From Neobacillus jeddahensis (lineage in GTDB: Bacteria; Bacillota; Bacilli; Bacillales; Cytobacillaceae): DNA of 64,000 nt. Location: contig NZ_CCAS010000016.1 of assembly GCF_000612625.1 (NCBI RefSeq), forward strand, positions 18,962-82,961. Reading direction: 5' to 3'. The notes under the pieces are model-generated. The model saw only the letters and a program-made list of their open reading frames with translations, had not been told where the DNA came from and did no database searches. How positions within the stretch are numbered: the first letter of the stretch is position 1; the number at the start of each line of letters is the position of its first letter. This document shows, one piece after another, positions 34,387 to 43,008 of the stretch. The translations under genes were made by a program, and so were the position numbers.

Positions 34387-35025
34387 TTATATCGATGCTT
34401 TACGTCCCCAACGATAACCAATCCAGCTGATTGGGTAAAGACTGATGGTAAAAATGATACAAGCAATAATAAACGTCTTCGTTAATAAAGGAGCAAACCA
34501 TTCATGCGGAATAATTTTAAAAACAGTAAGAATCATCAACACCAAATTGGGAATGAGCGAAAGTAAGAATGTCTTTCTAAGAAGTATCCGCCCTCCATGG
34601 CCAAAGCCTTTTCCAATTTCGTACCCCAGTAATGCCCAAAAGAACATATACAAAAAGGCAATTAAGGTTGGCACAGCTGTTACATGACTCCAAATAGCCG
34701 AGAGCCAATCCCATTGATAAAGATTATGTGCGAGAGTCAATAAGCTGCCGCCGCCAAAAAAAATGATATTTAAAAAAATGAATAGCCATTTCATATTACT
34801 AGGTGTAACTGATAGCTCTTCTTTCCATAGTTCTGCAATCTCTGAAGGGCTTCCAAGTCTTGAAACAATCTGTTCCATTACTTCGTCATCATTTGTCCAA
34901 TCATGCAATTCAATCAAAATTTCATCAATATGGGCCTCGTATTCAAGTAGAATACTTGCCTGGTCTTGATGACTGCCTAGTCCATTGCTTAGTTCTTCAA
35001 GAAAACTATTCTTCGGCCGTTCCAT
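34387..35025 (-). CDS. HAAS/DUF1700-type membrane protein
   Basis: A 212-residue protein with a cytoplasmic helical N-terminus ([46 protein letters not shown]) as in HAAS signalling domains, followed by four TM segments. HAAS proteins are commonly encoded right behind a PadR regulator and are thought to pass a membrane signal to it. ATG at 35025 is preferred (GGGAG nine bases upstream); a TTG at 35040 is possible. It overlaps the PadR gene by 20 bases, so the two are made together. Confidence 0.85.
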   Translation of the reverse strand: MERPKNSFLEELSNGLGSHQDQASILLEYEAHIDEILIELHDWTNDDEVMEQIVSRLGSPSEIAELWKEELSVTPSNMKWLFIFLNIIFFGGGSLLTLAHNLYQWDWLSAIWSHVTAVPTLIAFLYMFFWALLGYEIGKGFGHGGRILLRKTFLLSLIPNLVLMILTVFKIIPHEWFAPLLTKTFIIACIIFTISLYPISWIGYRWGRKASI

Positions 35026-35353
35026 GCTTCGTTCTCCCAATAACCTTGTTCATAACCTGAACAAAATCCTGCCATTCACGAGTTTTTTCGCCTAAAAGAT
35101 CTTTTCCTGCGTTGGTAATCTTATAATACTTGCGTGCGGGACCCTTCTCTTGCTCTTGCCAGTAACATTCAATGTATTCTTGCTTTTCAAGCTTATGAAG
35201 TGCCGGGTATAAGGTTCCTTCTTTTACACTTAATCCATTATCACTGCGCTTTTCTAATTCTTTTACTAATTCGTAGCCATACATATCACGTTCATTTAAC
35301 AATTGAAGTAAGATTAAGGATGTACTCCCCTTGACCAATTCTCGGTTAAACAT
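35006..35353 (-). CDS. PadR-family transcriptional regulator
   Basis: A 115-residue winged-helix regulator: [40 protein letters not shown], then the wing [20 protein letters not shown] and a short dimerisation helix. This is the short (subfamily-2) PadR type that usually represses its own operon. It is the first gene of the three-gene operon, and an inverted repeat with the right spacing lies 10 bases before its start. Confidence 0.94.
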   Translation of the reverse strand: MFNRELVKGSTSLILLQLLNERDMYGYELVKELEKRSDNGLSVKEGTLYPALHKLEKQEYIECYWQEQEKGPARKYYKITNAGKDLLGEKTREWQDFVQVMNKVIGRTKHGTAEE

Positions 35354-35362
35354 TTTTTCACC

Positions 35363-35381
35363 TACCTAGATATTTTAGGTA
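35363..35381 (-). promoter_or_regulatory. Candidate PadR operator
   Basis: An inverted repeat TACCTA-N7-TAGGTA directly upstream of the PadR start codon. Its position fits self-repression by PadR. The binding is inferred. Confidence 0.5.
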
Positions 35382-35619
35382 CAAAGAAATTCTACAACGG
35401 ATTGATATTGTTGTAAAGCCGTAGAGAAAACTTTTTTGCAAAAATGGGACCAAGCTTTTATACTCCATTGCACTAAAATGAGCTGTATTCCATAAAATAT
35501 AGTAGGAATATACATGGTAAATGGCACGCATGATATAACCATTTCTTATTTTATAAAAACATTCAAGCATAAATATTCCATTTTTCTCCCATACTAAGAA
35601 AAAACTTGAGGTGAATAAA

Positions 35620-35826
35620 ATGGGACTACTAAACTCAATTAATCAGTGGAGAGAGACAAAGTATCAAAATCACGTCTCCACAATGAAAGATCAGGGTAAA
35701 TGTCCAGATTGTCAAGGACGGGGCTATACTGTCTACCCTTATAATGAATATGCCTACTTTAATTCATTTGAATGCCCGGGCTGTCAAGGCAGCGGCCAAT
35801 ACACTGATTGGGAAGAAATTCGCTAA
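35620..35826 (+). CDS. Small DnaJ-like zinc-finger protein (68 aa)
   Basis: The protein reads MGLLNSINQWRETKYQNHV, then CPDCQGRGYTVYP and CPGCQGSGQYTDW: two CxxCxGxG motifs, as in the zinc-binding repeats of DnaJ, here making a single zinc site. Bacillus genomes have close relatives, sometimes wrongly named methionine aminopeptidase. Partner and role are unknown. ATG at 35620 has GAGGTGA upstream; an in-frame GTG at 35611 overlaps that box. It is followed by a 19-bp inverted repeat. Confidence 0.82.
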   Translation: MGLLNSINQWRETKYQNHVSTMKDQGKCPDCQGRGYTVYPYNEYAYFNSFECPGCQGSGQYTDWEEIR

Positions 35827-35859
35827 GAATCATAAACATATTAGTTTACGACGTTTGTC

Positions 35860-35902
35860 GAGCAAAGAACCCTTCATGGACGACATGAAGGGTTCTTTGC
35901 TC
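35860..35902. terminator. Long perfect inverted repeat, probable bidirectional terminator
   Basis: A perfect 19-bp stem (35860-35878 with 35884-35902) around the loop GACGA, between convergent genes. It has no proper T-run on either side, which is unusual for a terminator of this strength. Confidence 0.7.
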
Positions 35903-35906
35903 AGCC

Positions 35907-36905
35907 TTAACCTCGCTTTTTTAATTGACTTTGATAGATTTTGGCCGTTCGCACCTCAACGGTTAACGAGCCTTTCTTAACAATCGTCTTTAAGAGCAAG
36001 GGTACACCTGTAGTATTTTTAAATCTAAAATCTTTCCCTCCATAAGAAACCGTTGCATCTCTTCCTGTCGGAACGTAGCCCACATGCAAGGAATGGTGAT
36101 GTTTTTCAATATAACTCACCGCAAGTTGATCAATGGCATTATACAAGGTTGATGATGTTTGGCAGATGCCCCCGCCGATGCCATCCACCAATTTCCCTTC
36201 TACAATTTCCGGAGCTGGCTGGTATCCATGCTCTGCATCACTAGGTCCCACTGTAGTGTTAAAAGAAAAGGAATCCTCTGAACCAATGATAACATTATGA
36301 ATTGCCGCTGCTGATAAGGCAATGTTTTGTGTCCGACCTGCGATCCCGCTATTAAAAGAGGTCGAAAAAGAGGCAACGACTACTTCCCCTAGTTGCGCTG
36401 CTTCTTCTCGCTTGTAGCCGCTCTCGGTAGCATAGAGAGGTAGTTCCACATCGCCCCCTTTTACGGAGGCTTGTATAATTTTATTTGCTAACTCCTCTTC
36501 TTCGAGGATGGTTTGTGGAGTTCCTTTTATAATTTGTCCATTGGCATCAAGCCTGTCCAGTATCATTCTTTTATCATATCCCGGTGTTTCCTTTGTACCT
36601 CTCGCTATTTCTTTAGTTAAATTTGCTATTTCAGCTTTATACTTCTCATCATCTGTTTTATATCCCAATTCCTTCGGATTAAAGGTTTTAATAATGCTTT
36701 TTGTGTTCGGATCAACAATATTGATAAAAACAGGTATATCCTCTTCTTTTTTCTTTTCTTCCTTTACTTTTTGCTCATTTTTGTTTTTCTGTTCCTGTGC
36801 CGATTCCTTTGCTTCTGTTTTTTTCGTCTTCTGTTCCGAACAAGCAGCTAGTCCCATTAAACTAACTGCAACTAAGATTGACAATAACCTAAAGTACTTT
36901 TTCAT
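35907..36905 (-). CDS. VanW family lipoprotein
   Basis: A 332-residue protein with a lipoprotein signal (LLSILVAVSLMGLAAC), a Lys/Glu-rich linker, and a C-terminal VanW domain: FSFNTTVGPSDAEHGYQ, GIGGGICQTSSTLYNA, HHHSLHVGYVPTGRDATVSY, FKNTTGVPLLLKT. VanW proteins are envelope proteins first noticed in vancomycin resistance clusters; their activity is unknown and most, like this one, lie outside such clusters. The ATG at 36905 is chosen for the signal peptide, though the GGGGAG box is only two bases away; a longer frame to 37010 adds an unlikely leader. It is expected on the outer membrane face. Confidence 0.88.
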   Translation of the reverse strand: MKKYFRLLSILVAVSLMGLAACSEQKTKKTEAKESAQEQKNKNEQKVKEEKKKEEDIPVFINIVDPNTKSIIKTFNPKELGYKTDDEKYKAEIANLTKEIARGTKETPGYDKRMILDRLDANGQIIKGTPQTILEEEELANKIIQASVKGGDVELPLYATESGYKREEAAQLGEVVVASFSTSFNSGIAGRTQNIALSAAAIHNVIIGSEDSFSFNTTVGPSDAEHGYQPAPEIVEGKLVDGIGGGICQTSSTLYNAIDQLAVSYIEKHHHSLHVGYVPTGRDATVSYGGKDFRFKNTTGVPLLLKTIVKKGSLTVEVRTAKIYQSQLKKRG

Positions 36906-37182
36906 GTCTCCCCAACTTTTCTCATGAATTATAAAAAAGAATAAATTGCAATATATATTATGACGAATCAAACAGGATTTCGTTTCAAATTTTTTCCTAT
37001 TCCACTCCATTTTTTTACTATACTCCTACAAACTTTTGAATTCACTTTAATTTTGGTCTATTTTAGCACTTTATCCTGGTCATAAATGAAAAGTAAACAT
37101 CAGCCCCCAAAGACCTAGGTATAAACAAACGGAATTAGTAAATAGTAATCAATAAGTATGTTTATTTTTTGGAGGTGCAAAA

Positions 37183-37521
37183 ATGTCTGTCTATGTCTAT
37201 CAGACGTTTGTGATTAAACAGGATAAATTTAAGGAAGGGATTGAAAACTTAAAGGAAATTAAGAAGTTTAGAAATGAAAATTATGACCAACATGTCGAGA
37301 TATTGACCCCTATTTCGGGAGAGGATCATACATATGCCCTATTATCAAAATACGAGGGATTAGCAGAAATGGAGTTACAAAATAAAAAAATGTTTGATGA
37401 TGAAGAGTATGTCGAGTTAATCGGTCCTTTTTTTCTTGAAAATATCGTAGAGGGTAGTATGTATACTCAGATTTACCGTTCACTAAACGAAGGGAAAAGT
37501 GACAAAAAGAAAGATAAATAA
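37183..37521 (+). CDS. Hypothetical protein, possible dimeric alpha/beta-barrel fold (112 aa)
   Basis: MSVYVYQTFVIKQDKFKEGI opens a hydrophilic protein whose strand-helix-strand pattern (YVYQTFVIK, helix IENLKEIKKF, VEILTPISG, YALLSKYEGLAEMEL) recalls NIPSNAP-like or antibiotic-monooxygenase-like dimeric barrels. No catalytic residue can be pointed to. The Lys-rich tail ends KSDKKKDK. The very strong GGAGGTG box six bases before the ATG supports a real, well-translated gene. It stands alone before a terminator shared with aspA. Confidence 0.7.
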   Translation: MSVYVYQTFVIKQDKFKEGIENLKEIKKFRNENYDQHVEILTPISGEDHTYALLSKYEGLAEMELQNKKMFDDEEYVELIGPFFLENIVEGSMYTQIYRSLNEGKSDKKKDK

Positions 37522-37555
37522 TGTGTATGAACTAAGAAAAGAATCTTAAAAAAAC

Positions 37556-37580
37556 AAAAAAGGGCTATTCGCCCCTTTTT
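37556..37580. terminator. Bidirectional terminator before aspA
   Basis: A-run, stem GGGC with GCCC, and T-run, with one unpaired C. It lies between the convergent hypothetical gene and aspA. Confidence 0.75.
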
Positions 37581-37597
37581 AATTTTATCAGATAAAA

Positions 37598-39016
37598 TTA
37601 ATCTCGCTCTAACAGTGCAGCACCAGCAATACCAGGTGCAGTCATTTCATAAATGTTTAAGATAAGGTCTAATTCTTCTTCTGTTAGTACATCATATTTT
37701 AAGCATAATTCACGTACTGATTTTCCGCTGATGGTCGCTTCTCTTGCAATACGTGCCGCAACCTCATATCCCAAGTGTGGATTGACAGCTGTAATAATCC
37801 CCACACTTTTTTCGACATATTCTTTTAAACGTACTTCATTTGCTTCGATACCTTTTAGGCAAAAATCTGTAAATGAACGGAATCCATTGTTCATTATACT
37901 AATGGATTGCAGCAAATTAAAGACTAATACCGGCTCCATCACATTCAATTCAAGCTGGCCTGCTTCTGATGCCAAACAAATGGTGTGGTCATTTCCAATC
38001 ACCTGGAAGGCAATTTGATTGATAAGCTCAGGCATGACAGGATTCACTTTTCCCGGCATAATCGAAGATCCTGGCTGGCGGGCTGGCAGGATAATTTCCG
38101 CTAGACCTGCCCGTGGACCAGATGCCATTAAGCGAAGATCATTGGCTATTTTGGACATATTCATCATGCAAACCTTTAATGAGGCCGATACCTCAGTATA
38201 CGCATCAGTATTTTGTGTAGCATCGACAAGATGTTCAGCATTAACAAGGGGGAGCCCACTTATTTCAGCTAACTGTTTCACAACATCGATAATGTATTTA
38301 GGATCTGCATTTAATCCAGTTCCAACGGCTGTTGCCCCCATATTTACTTCAAATAAATGAACCTTTGATTGTGAAATTCGTTTAATATCTCGTTCAAGTA
38401 CACGTGAATATGCTTCAAATTCTTGGCCAAGACGAATAGGAACTGCATCTTGAAGATGTGTACGCCCCATCTTGATCACGTTTTCAAACTGCTTTGCTTT
38501 TCCCTTAAAAACACTTTGCATATCACTCATCGTCTCAAGCAATTTTTCAAGTAAGTTTAGGGTAGCAATATGAATAGCTGTAGGAAAGACATCATTTGTG
38601 GATTGTGACATATTCACATGTGTGTTCGGGCTTAAATGTCTATATTCCCCTTTTTCATGACCTAACATTTCAAGGGCCCGATTGGCAATAACTTCATTTG
38701 CATTCATATTCATCGATGTCCCAGCTCCACCTTGGATCGGGTCAACAATAAATTGATCATTCCATTTCCCTTCCATTACCTCTTCTGCTGCTTTACTGAT
38801 GACATTTCCAAGCCCACTATACAAATGACTTGTATTCATATTGGCAATGGCAGCTGCTTTTTTTACCATGGCCAGCGCTTTTATTAATTCTTCATGTATG
38901 CGGTAACCCGTAATAGGAAAATTCTCCACTGCTCTTAATGTTTGGATCCCATAGTAAGCATCTGAAGGGATTTCTTTTTTTCCTAAAAAGTCTTGTTCGA
39001 TTCTTTTTGTGTCCAT
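37598..39016 (-). CDS. aspA: Aspartate ammonia-lyase
   Basis: A 472-residue enzyme of the fumarase/aspartase superfamily that splits aspartate into fumarate and ammonia in the cytosol. The signature loop is GSSIMPGKVNP, with other conserved parts AGTSMNMNANEVIANRA, LSPNTHVNMSQSTNDVFPTA, GRTHLQDAVPIRLGQE and GATAVGTGLNADPKY. The MNMNANEV segment and the aspartase-type C-terminus favour aspartase over fumarase. ATG at 39016 has GGTGGGAG eight bases upstream. It stands alone; no ansA or ansR is adjacent. Confidence 0.93.
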   Translation of the reverse strand: MDTKRIEQDFLGKKEIPSDAYYGIQTLRAVENFPITGYRIHEELIKALAMVKKAAAIANMNTSHLYSGLGNVISKAAEEVMEGKWNDQFIVDPIQGGAGTSMNMNANEVIANRALEMLGHEKGEYRHLSPNTHVNMSQSTNDVFPTAIHIATLNLLEKLLETMSDMQSVFKGKAKQFENVIKMGRTHLQDAVPIRLGQEFEAYSRVLERDIKRISQSKVHLFEVNMGATAVGTGLNADPKYIIDVVKQLAEISGLPLVNAEHLVDATQNTDAYTEVSASLKVCMMNMSKIANDLRLMASGPRAGLAEIILPARQPGSSIMPGKVNPVMPELINQIAFQVIGNDHTICLASEAGQLELNVMEPVLVFNLLQSISIMNNGFRSFTDFCLKGIEANEVRLKEYVEKSVGIITAVNPHLGYEVAARIAREATISGKSVRELCLKYDVLTEEELDLILNIYEMTAPGIAGAALLERD

Positions 39017-39319
39017 CGCTCTGTCTCCCACCTTTTATAAAAAAACAGTCTATTAAGTAACAATCAATTTATTATCACACAAAAATACTATCAGTTAAAT
39101 ATTCTTCTGTCTCTTTTTTCACTATTAATATGATAATAACTTGTCCAGATTGGTTGAATATGTCGAACAATAAATAAATTGTAGAAATTTGTCTGAATTT
39201 TTAATCTTTAAAAACGTAATATTAAAACTATATACATGTTATAATCAGAGAAAAATTATTTCAATATTATAAATTCAAATAAGAAATAGGGGAATGAAAG
39301 GAAGGATTAATAGTAAATC

Positions 39320-41743
39320 ATGCTAACAACTGCCATTGCAACCATACCACAGCCTAAAACATATGGACCGCTCGGTAATCTCCCACAACTAGATCTAACT
39401 CAACCATCACAATCAATCATGAAGCTCTCATACGAGTACGGCCCCATTTTCAAACTTAAATTCCCTTCTGGATCAGGGATATTTATTTCCAGCGCAGAAT
39501 TAGTTGCAGATGCTTCAGATGAATCCCGTTTTGACAAACTTGTTAATGCCCCCTTGCAAAAGGTCCGTTCGTTCTCAGGTGATGGTCTTTTTACAAGCTG
39601 GACAAAAGAAGAAAATTGGCGAAAAGCACACAACATACTTCTCCCCAGTTTCAGCCAAAGTGCAATGAAAGGTTATCATTCCATGATGGTTGATATTGCC
39701 TTTCAGCTCATCCAAAAATGGGCACGGTTAAATTCAGATGAAAGTATTGATGTTCCTGAAGATATGACTAGACTCACTTTAGATACAATTGGTTTATGTG
39801 GCTTCAATTATCGTTTTAACAGCTTTTATCGGGAAAAACCGCATCGATTTATTAAAAGTATGGGGAGAGCGCTTGACGAAGCCATGAATCAAAGTAATCG
39901 CCTCGGTGTACAGGATAAATTAATGGTGAAGAAAAAACGCCAGTTTCATCGGGATATCCAGTATATGTTTTCACTTGTCGACTCTATCATTGAAGAACGT
40001 AAAGCTAGTGAGGATTATGATGCTGAAGACCTTCTGTCTCGGATGCTTAAAAGTGCAGACCCTGAGACAGGTGAAACCCTGAGTGATGAAAATATCCGCT
40101 ATCAAATTATAACTTTTTTGATTGCCGGTCATGAAACCACCAGCGGATTGCTATCATTTGCCCTTTATTTTCTCATGAAGCATCCTGAAAAATTAGCAAA
40201 AGCCTATGAGGAAGTAGATCGTGTCCTGGATGGTGATACTCCCACTTATCAGCAGGTTCGCGAATTAAAATATATACGAATGATCTTAAATGAATCATTA
40301 AGACTTTGGCCAACCGCGCCCCTCTTTTCGTTGTATGCGAAGGAAGACACATTGTTGGCAGATAAATACCCTCTAAAAAGAAGAGACGTTGTTAATATCC
40401 TACTCCCTAAACTGCACCGAGATCCAACAGCATGGGGAGAAGATGTAGAGGAGTTCAAACCAGAAAGATTCGCAGATCGAAAAAAGGTGCCTTTCCATGC
40501 TTATAAACCGTTTGGAAATGGACAACGTGCTTGTATTGGACAGCAATTCGCTATGCATGAAGCCACACTATTGATCGGGATGATTTTAAAACATTTTGAA
40601 TTAATTGATCATACAAATTATCAATTGAAGATTAAGGAAACACTAACATTTAAACCTGATAATTTAACCTTAAAAGTCCGTCCGCGTCAAACTTTTTATT
40701 CTGCACCGCTAAAGCAGGATGTAACAAGCGCAGTAGACCTACCGGAAAAACCAGTTCTGCCATCGAGGCTGAAAGAAGGGGGTGCCCACAACACTCCACT
40801 TCTTGTATTATATGGTTCAAACATGGGAACAGCTGAGGGAATCGCACGTGATTTAGCAGTTACAGCCCGATTCAAGGGCTTCCATAGTGAAATTGCCCCA
40901 CTTGACGAATTTGTCAGGAATCTACCAAAGGAAGGACTAGTTGTCATTATTAGCTCATCTTACAATGGAAATCCTCCAAAAAATGCCCGTAAATTTGTTA
41001 AGTGGCTGAAGGAAGGAAAGTCTGAAGAATTGAATGGCGTTACGTACGCTGTTTTTGGCTGTGGCGATACCAATTGGGCAAGCACGTACCAAATTATCCC
41101 TACCTTTCTTGATGAAAAGCTTGCGGAAATGGGAGCAACCCGCCTCAGTCAAAAGGGGCAAGGTGATGCGAGCAATGATTTTGAAAAACAATTTGAATTG
41201 TGGCACGATCAGTTATGGTCAGAGGTTTTCAATACGTACAGCTTAGAAAACCCAGACGACTATGATGAGCTAAGCACTCCTTTATCGGTTCAATTTATTA
41301 GTGATTTAAACGAGGCTGTTTCAAGCAATTCCTCTTCCCCAACTGGGGTAGATTCGGCAGTGCTACCACAGAATTCAACTGAACTTGTTGAACGTGTCCT
41401 CCTGCGCTTTGGTTTAAAGCATCAGGAACACGTCATTATTAGTGGTAACAGTCGATCAATTACGTTCCTTCCATTAGACTTCCCTATCCGTATAGGGGAT
41501 TTACTAAAGTATAGTGTGAATTTAACGGAGACTGTCACACCTAGCCAACTTCGTGAACTAGCTGAGTACACCGTTTGCCCACCGCATAAAAGAGAATTAG
41601 AACTACTTCTTAACGAAAACAAGCAAGGAGCAGTAACTCATGCAGGATTAACCATGTTAGACTTATTGGAAAAATATCCTGCCTGTGAACTTCCATTCGA
41701 AAGATTTATTGGACTGTTATCGTCGATTAAAAACCCGTACTAA
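39320..41743 (+). CDS. CYP102-type cytochrome P450-flavodoxin fusion lacking the FAD/NADPH domain
   Basis: An 807-residue frame. Residues ~1-465 are a complete P450 of the BM3 (CYP102A) kind: [15 protein letters not shown]-helix [10 protein letters not shown], ExxR in ESLRLWP, heme loop [19 protein letters not shown]. Residues ~490-640 are a flavodoxin domain ([46 protein letters not shown]). After that only a piece of the connecting domain remains ([53 protein letters not shown]), and the frame ends at SIKNPY, exactly where BM3 continues into the FAD-binding RPRYYSIS motif. About 225 C-terminal residues are missing, and ~45 residues at the start of the reductase are also absent. The ribosome site is weak. 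It cannot take electrons from NADPH by itself. Confidence 0.88.
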   Translation: MLTTAIATIPQPKTYGPLGNLPQLDLTQPSQSIMKLSYEYGPIFKLKFPSGSGIFISSAELVADASDESRFDKLVNAPLQKVRSFSGDGLFTSWTKEENWRKAHNILLPSFSQSAMKGYHSMMVDIAFQLIQKWARLNSDESIDVPEDMTRLTLDTIGLCGFNYRFNSFYREKPHRFIKSMGRALDEAMNQSNRLGVQDKLMVKKKRQFHRDIQYMFSLVDSIIEERKASEDYDAEDLLSRMLKSADPETGETLSDENIRYQIITFLIAGHETTSGLLSFALYFLMKHPEKLAKAYEEVDRVLDGDTPTYQQVRELKYIRMILNESLRLWPTAPLFSLYAKEDTLLADKYPLKRRDVVNILLPKLHRDPTAWGEDVEEFKPERFADRKKVPFHAYKPFGNGQRACIGQQFAMHEATLLIGMILKHFELIDHTNYQLKIKETLTFKPDNLTLKVRPRQTFYSAPLKQDVTSAVDLPEKPVLPSRLKEGGAHNTPLLVLYGSNMGTAEGIARDLAVTARFKGFHSEIAPLDEFVRNLPKEGLVVIISSSYNGNPPKNARKFVKWLKEGKSEELNGVTYAVFGCGDTNWASTYQIIPTFLDEKLAEMGATRLSQKGQGDASNDFEKQFELWHDQLWSEVFNTYSLENPDDYDELSTPLSVQFISDLNEAVSSNSSSPTGVDSAVLPQNSTELVERVLLRFGLKHQEHVIISGNSRSITFLPLDFPIRIGDLLKYSVNLTETVTPSQLRELAEYTVCPPHKRELELLLNENKQGAVTHAGLTMLDLLEKYPACELPFERFIGLLSSIKNPY

Positions 41744-41748
41744 TAATA

Positions 41749-41790
41749 AAATGGCCGAAGACATGTTATTGTCCAATTCTTCGGCCATTT
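41749..41790. terminator. Terminator hairpin after the truncated P450 gene
   Basis: A perfect 13-bp stem AAATGGCCGAAGA with TCTTCGGCCATTT, six bases after the stop. The minus side ends in TTTTATTATT and may also serve the convergent MarR gene. Confidence 0.75.
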
Positions 41791-41881
41791 ACTATAACTA
41801 GTTACACAATAAAAATGCAAGAAAACAACTCTCACACTCATTATATAAAGACAAAAAATAACCAGTTGAATTTTAATAGTT

Positions 41882-42307
41882 CTATTTAAGCAAAGCTTGA
41901 TTAAATTTTTTTAGGAGCTCTCCAAATACTTCACATTCATCATCAGGCCAATCTTGTATGAGGCCTGCAATTCTTTCCAGGCGGGACTGCATATGCTCGT
42001 TTAATTCCTTTGTGCCTACCTCCGTTATTTGAAACGAGTACGCCCTTCCATCTACTGGATCAGGAATTTTAAAAAGATATCCCTTTTGCTCTAATACAGC
42101 TGCTTGGCGGCTAACTGTTGAAATATCCAACTGGAACTCTTCTGCTAAAACCTTTACGCCAACCGCTCCCTTCATAGCTATTCGACGGAGAAGTAAATAG
42201 GCTGATCGGTCAAGATTCCAGATTTTTTTATTGGTTGTCACTGATGTTGTTCTACGGATTAGGATCGCTAATTCAAGCTCGATCGTTTCCAAAGATTTCT
42301 CTTGCAT
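41882..42307 (-). CDS. MarR-family transcriptional regulator
   Basis: A 141-residue winged-helix repressor of the MarR family: LDRSAYLLLRRIAMKG, the recognition region AEEFQLDISTVSRQAAVLEQ, the wing IPDPVDGRAYSFQITE and a C-terminal dimer helix (FGELLKKFNQALL). Start at 42307 (GTGAGGG nine bases upstream). It is divergent from the CBS-MFS pair across a palindromic operator, which is the usual plan for a MarR repressor and the transporter it controls; small aromatic compounds or drugs are the usual signals. Confidence 0.92.
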   Translation of the reverse strand: MQEKSLETIELELAILIRRTTSVTTNKKIWNLDRSAYLLLRRIAMKGAVGVKVLAEEFQLDISTVSRQAAVLEQKGYLFKIPDPVDGRAYSFQITEVGTKELNEHMQSRLERIAGLIQDWPDDECEVFGELLKKFNQALLK

Positions 42308-42421
42308 TTCTATCAACCCTCACAGTTTACTAATACCTACTATGATATCACATTATCCCTGCCACTTATCAAATCATAGATCTAGAGGAATAACGAAAAA
42401 CATCATTGACGTAGTGAATAT

Positions 42422-42461
42422 TAGTTGTATAATACAATCATATACTTTCATTATACAACTA
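42422..42461. promoter_or_regulatory. Candidate MarR operator in the divergent promoter region
   Basis: A perfect palindrome-like element TTGTAT-A-ATACAA (42425-42437) is part of a larger perfect 12-bp inverted repeat (TAGTTGTATAAT at 42422-42433, ATTATACAACTA at 42450-42461). It contains a TATAAT-like -10 and lies between the MarR gene and the CBS gene. Confidence 0.6.
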
Positions 42462-42493
42462 GTTTTTTCAAATTGAAAAGAAGGAGAAAATTT

Positions 42494-42949
42494 ATGAAAG
42501 CACATGAAATCATGATCCCACAAGTTCATAAAGTGAAAGAAAGTGATTCGGTTCGTTCCGTGATTGAAAAATTCATTGAACATCGAATTAGTGGTCTCCC
42601 TGTAGTCAATGACCGTAACGAGGTTGTTGGCTTTGTCAGCGACGGGGATATCCTCCGCTATATTGGTAAGCATGAAGATCGAATCGTCGATAATTTTTAT
42701 TATGCCTTTGTCATAAAAGGTGATGACGAGGAATTTGAGGAAAGAGAACAACGATTGTTGCAATTAAATGTTCTGGAGATTGCTAAAAAGAAAGTGATAA
42801 AGGTTACCTGGGATGAAGACATGGAAAACATTGCTGCTGTTTTAGGAAAAAAACAGATAAAAAAGGTTCCGGTCGAACGTAATGGGGTATTGGTTGGAAT
42901 CATTAGTCGAGGCGATGTCATCAGAAATACGTTCAAATCTATATTATAA
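42494..42949 (+). CDS. CBS-pair domain protein
   Basis: A 151-residue cytoplasmic protein made of two CBS motifs: residues 1-60 (AHEIMIPQVHKVKESDSV, RISGLPVVNDRNEVVGFVS, DGDILRYIG) and ~90-150 (EIAKKKVIKVTWDEDMEN, KKVPVERNGVLVGIISRGDV). A charged insertion lies between them. CBS pairs bind adenosyl nucleotides and act as energy or ligand sensors for partner proteins. ATG at 42494 with AAGGAG. The MFS transporter follows 59 bases later, so this small protein may modulate it; no partner is proven. Confidence 0.9.
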   Translation: MKAHEIMIPQVHKVKESDSVRSVIEKFIEHRISGLPVVNDRNEVVGFVSDGDILRYIGKHEDRIVDNFYYAFVIKGDDEEFEEREQRLLQLNVLEIAKKKVIKVTWDEDMENIAAVLGKKQIKKVPVERNGVLVGIISRGDVIRNTFKSIL

Positions 42950-43008
42950 CAACTATTCATTCGAATATGAGATTCGGGAGAAATTTACTTAAAAAAGGAG
43001 TAATATGA

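Noticed and set aside
35358..35570. Reading frame of 70 codons between the PadR gene and the small zinc-finger gene
   Set aside because: It covers the PadR promoter and operator, is rich in Ile/Tyr from A/T bias and has no ribosome site.
39320..41743. P450 frame as a stop-codon readthrough or selenocysteine case, given selB in the window
   Set aside because: The frame ends in TAA followed at once by two more TAA and a terminator, with no reductase sequence beyond it.
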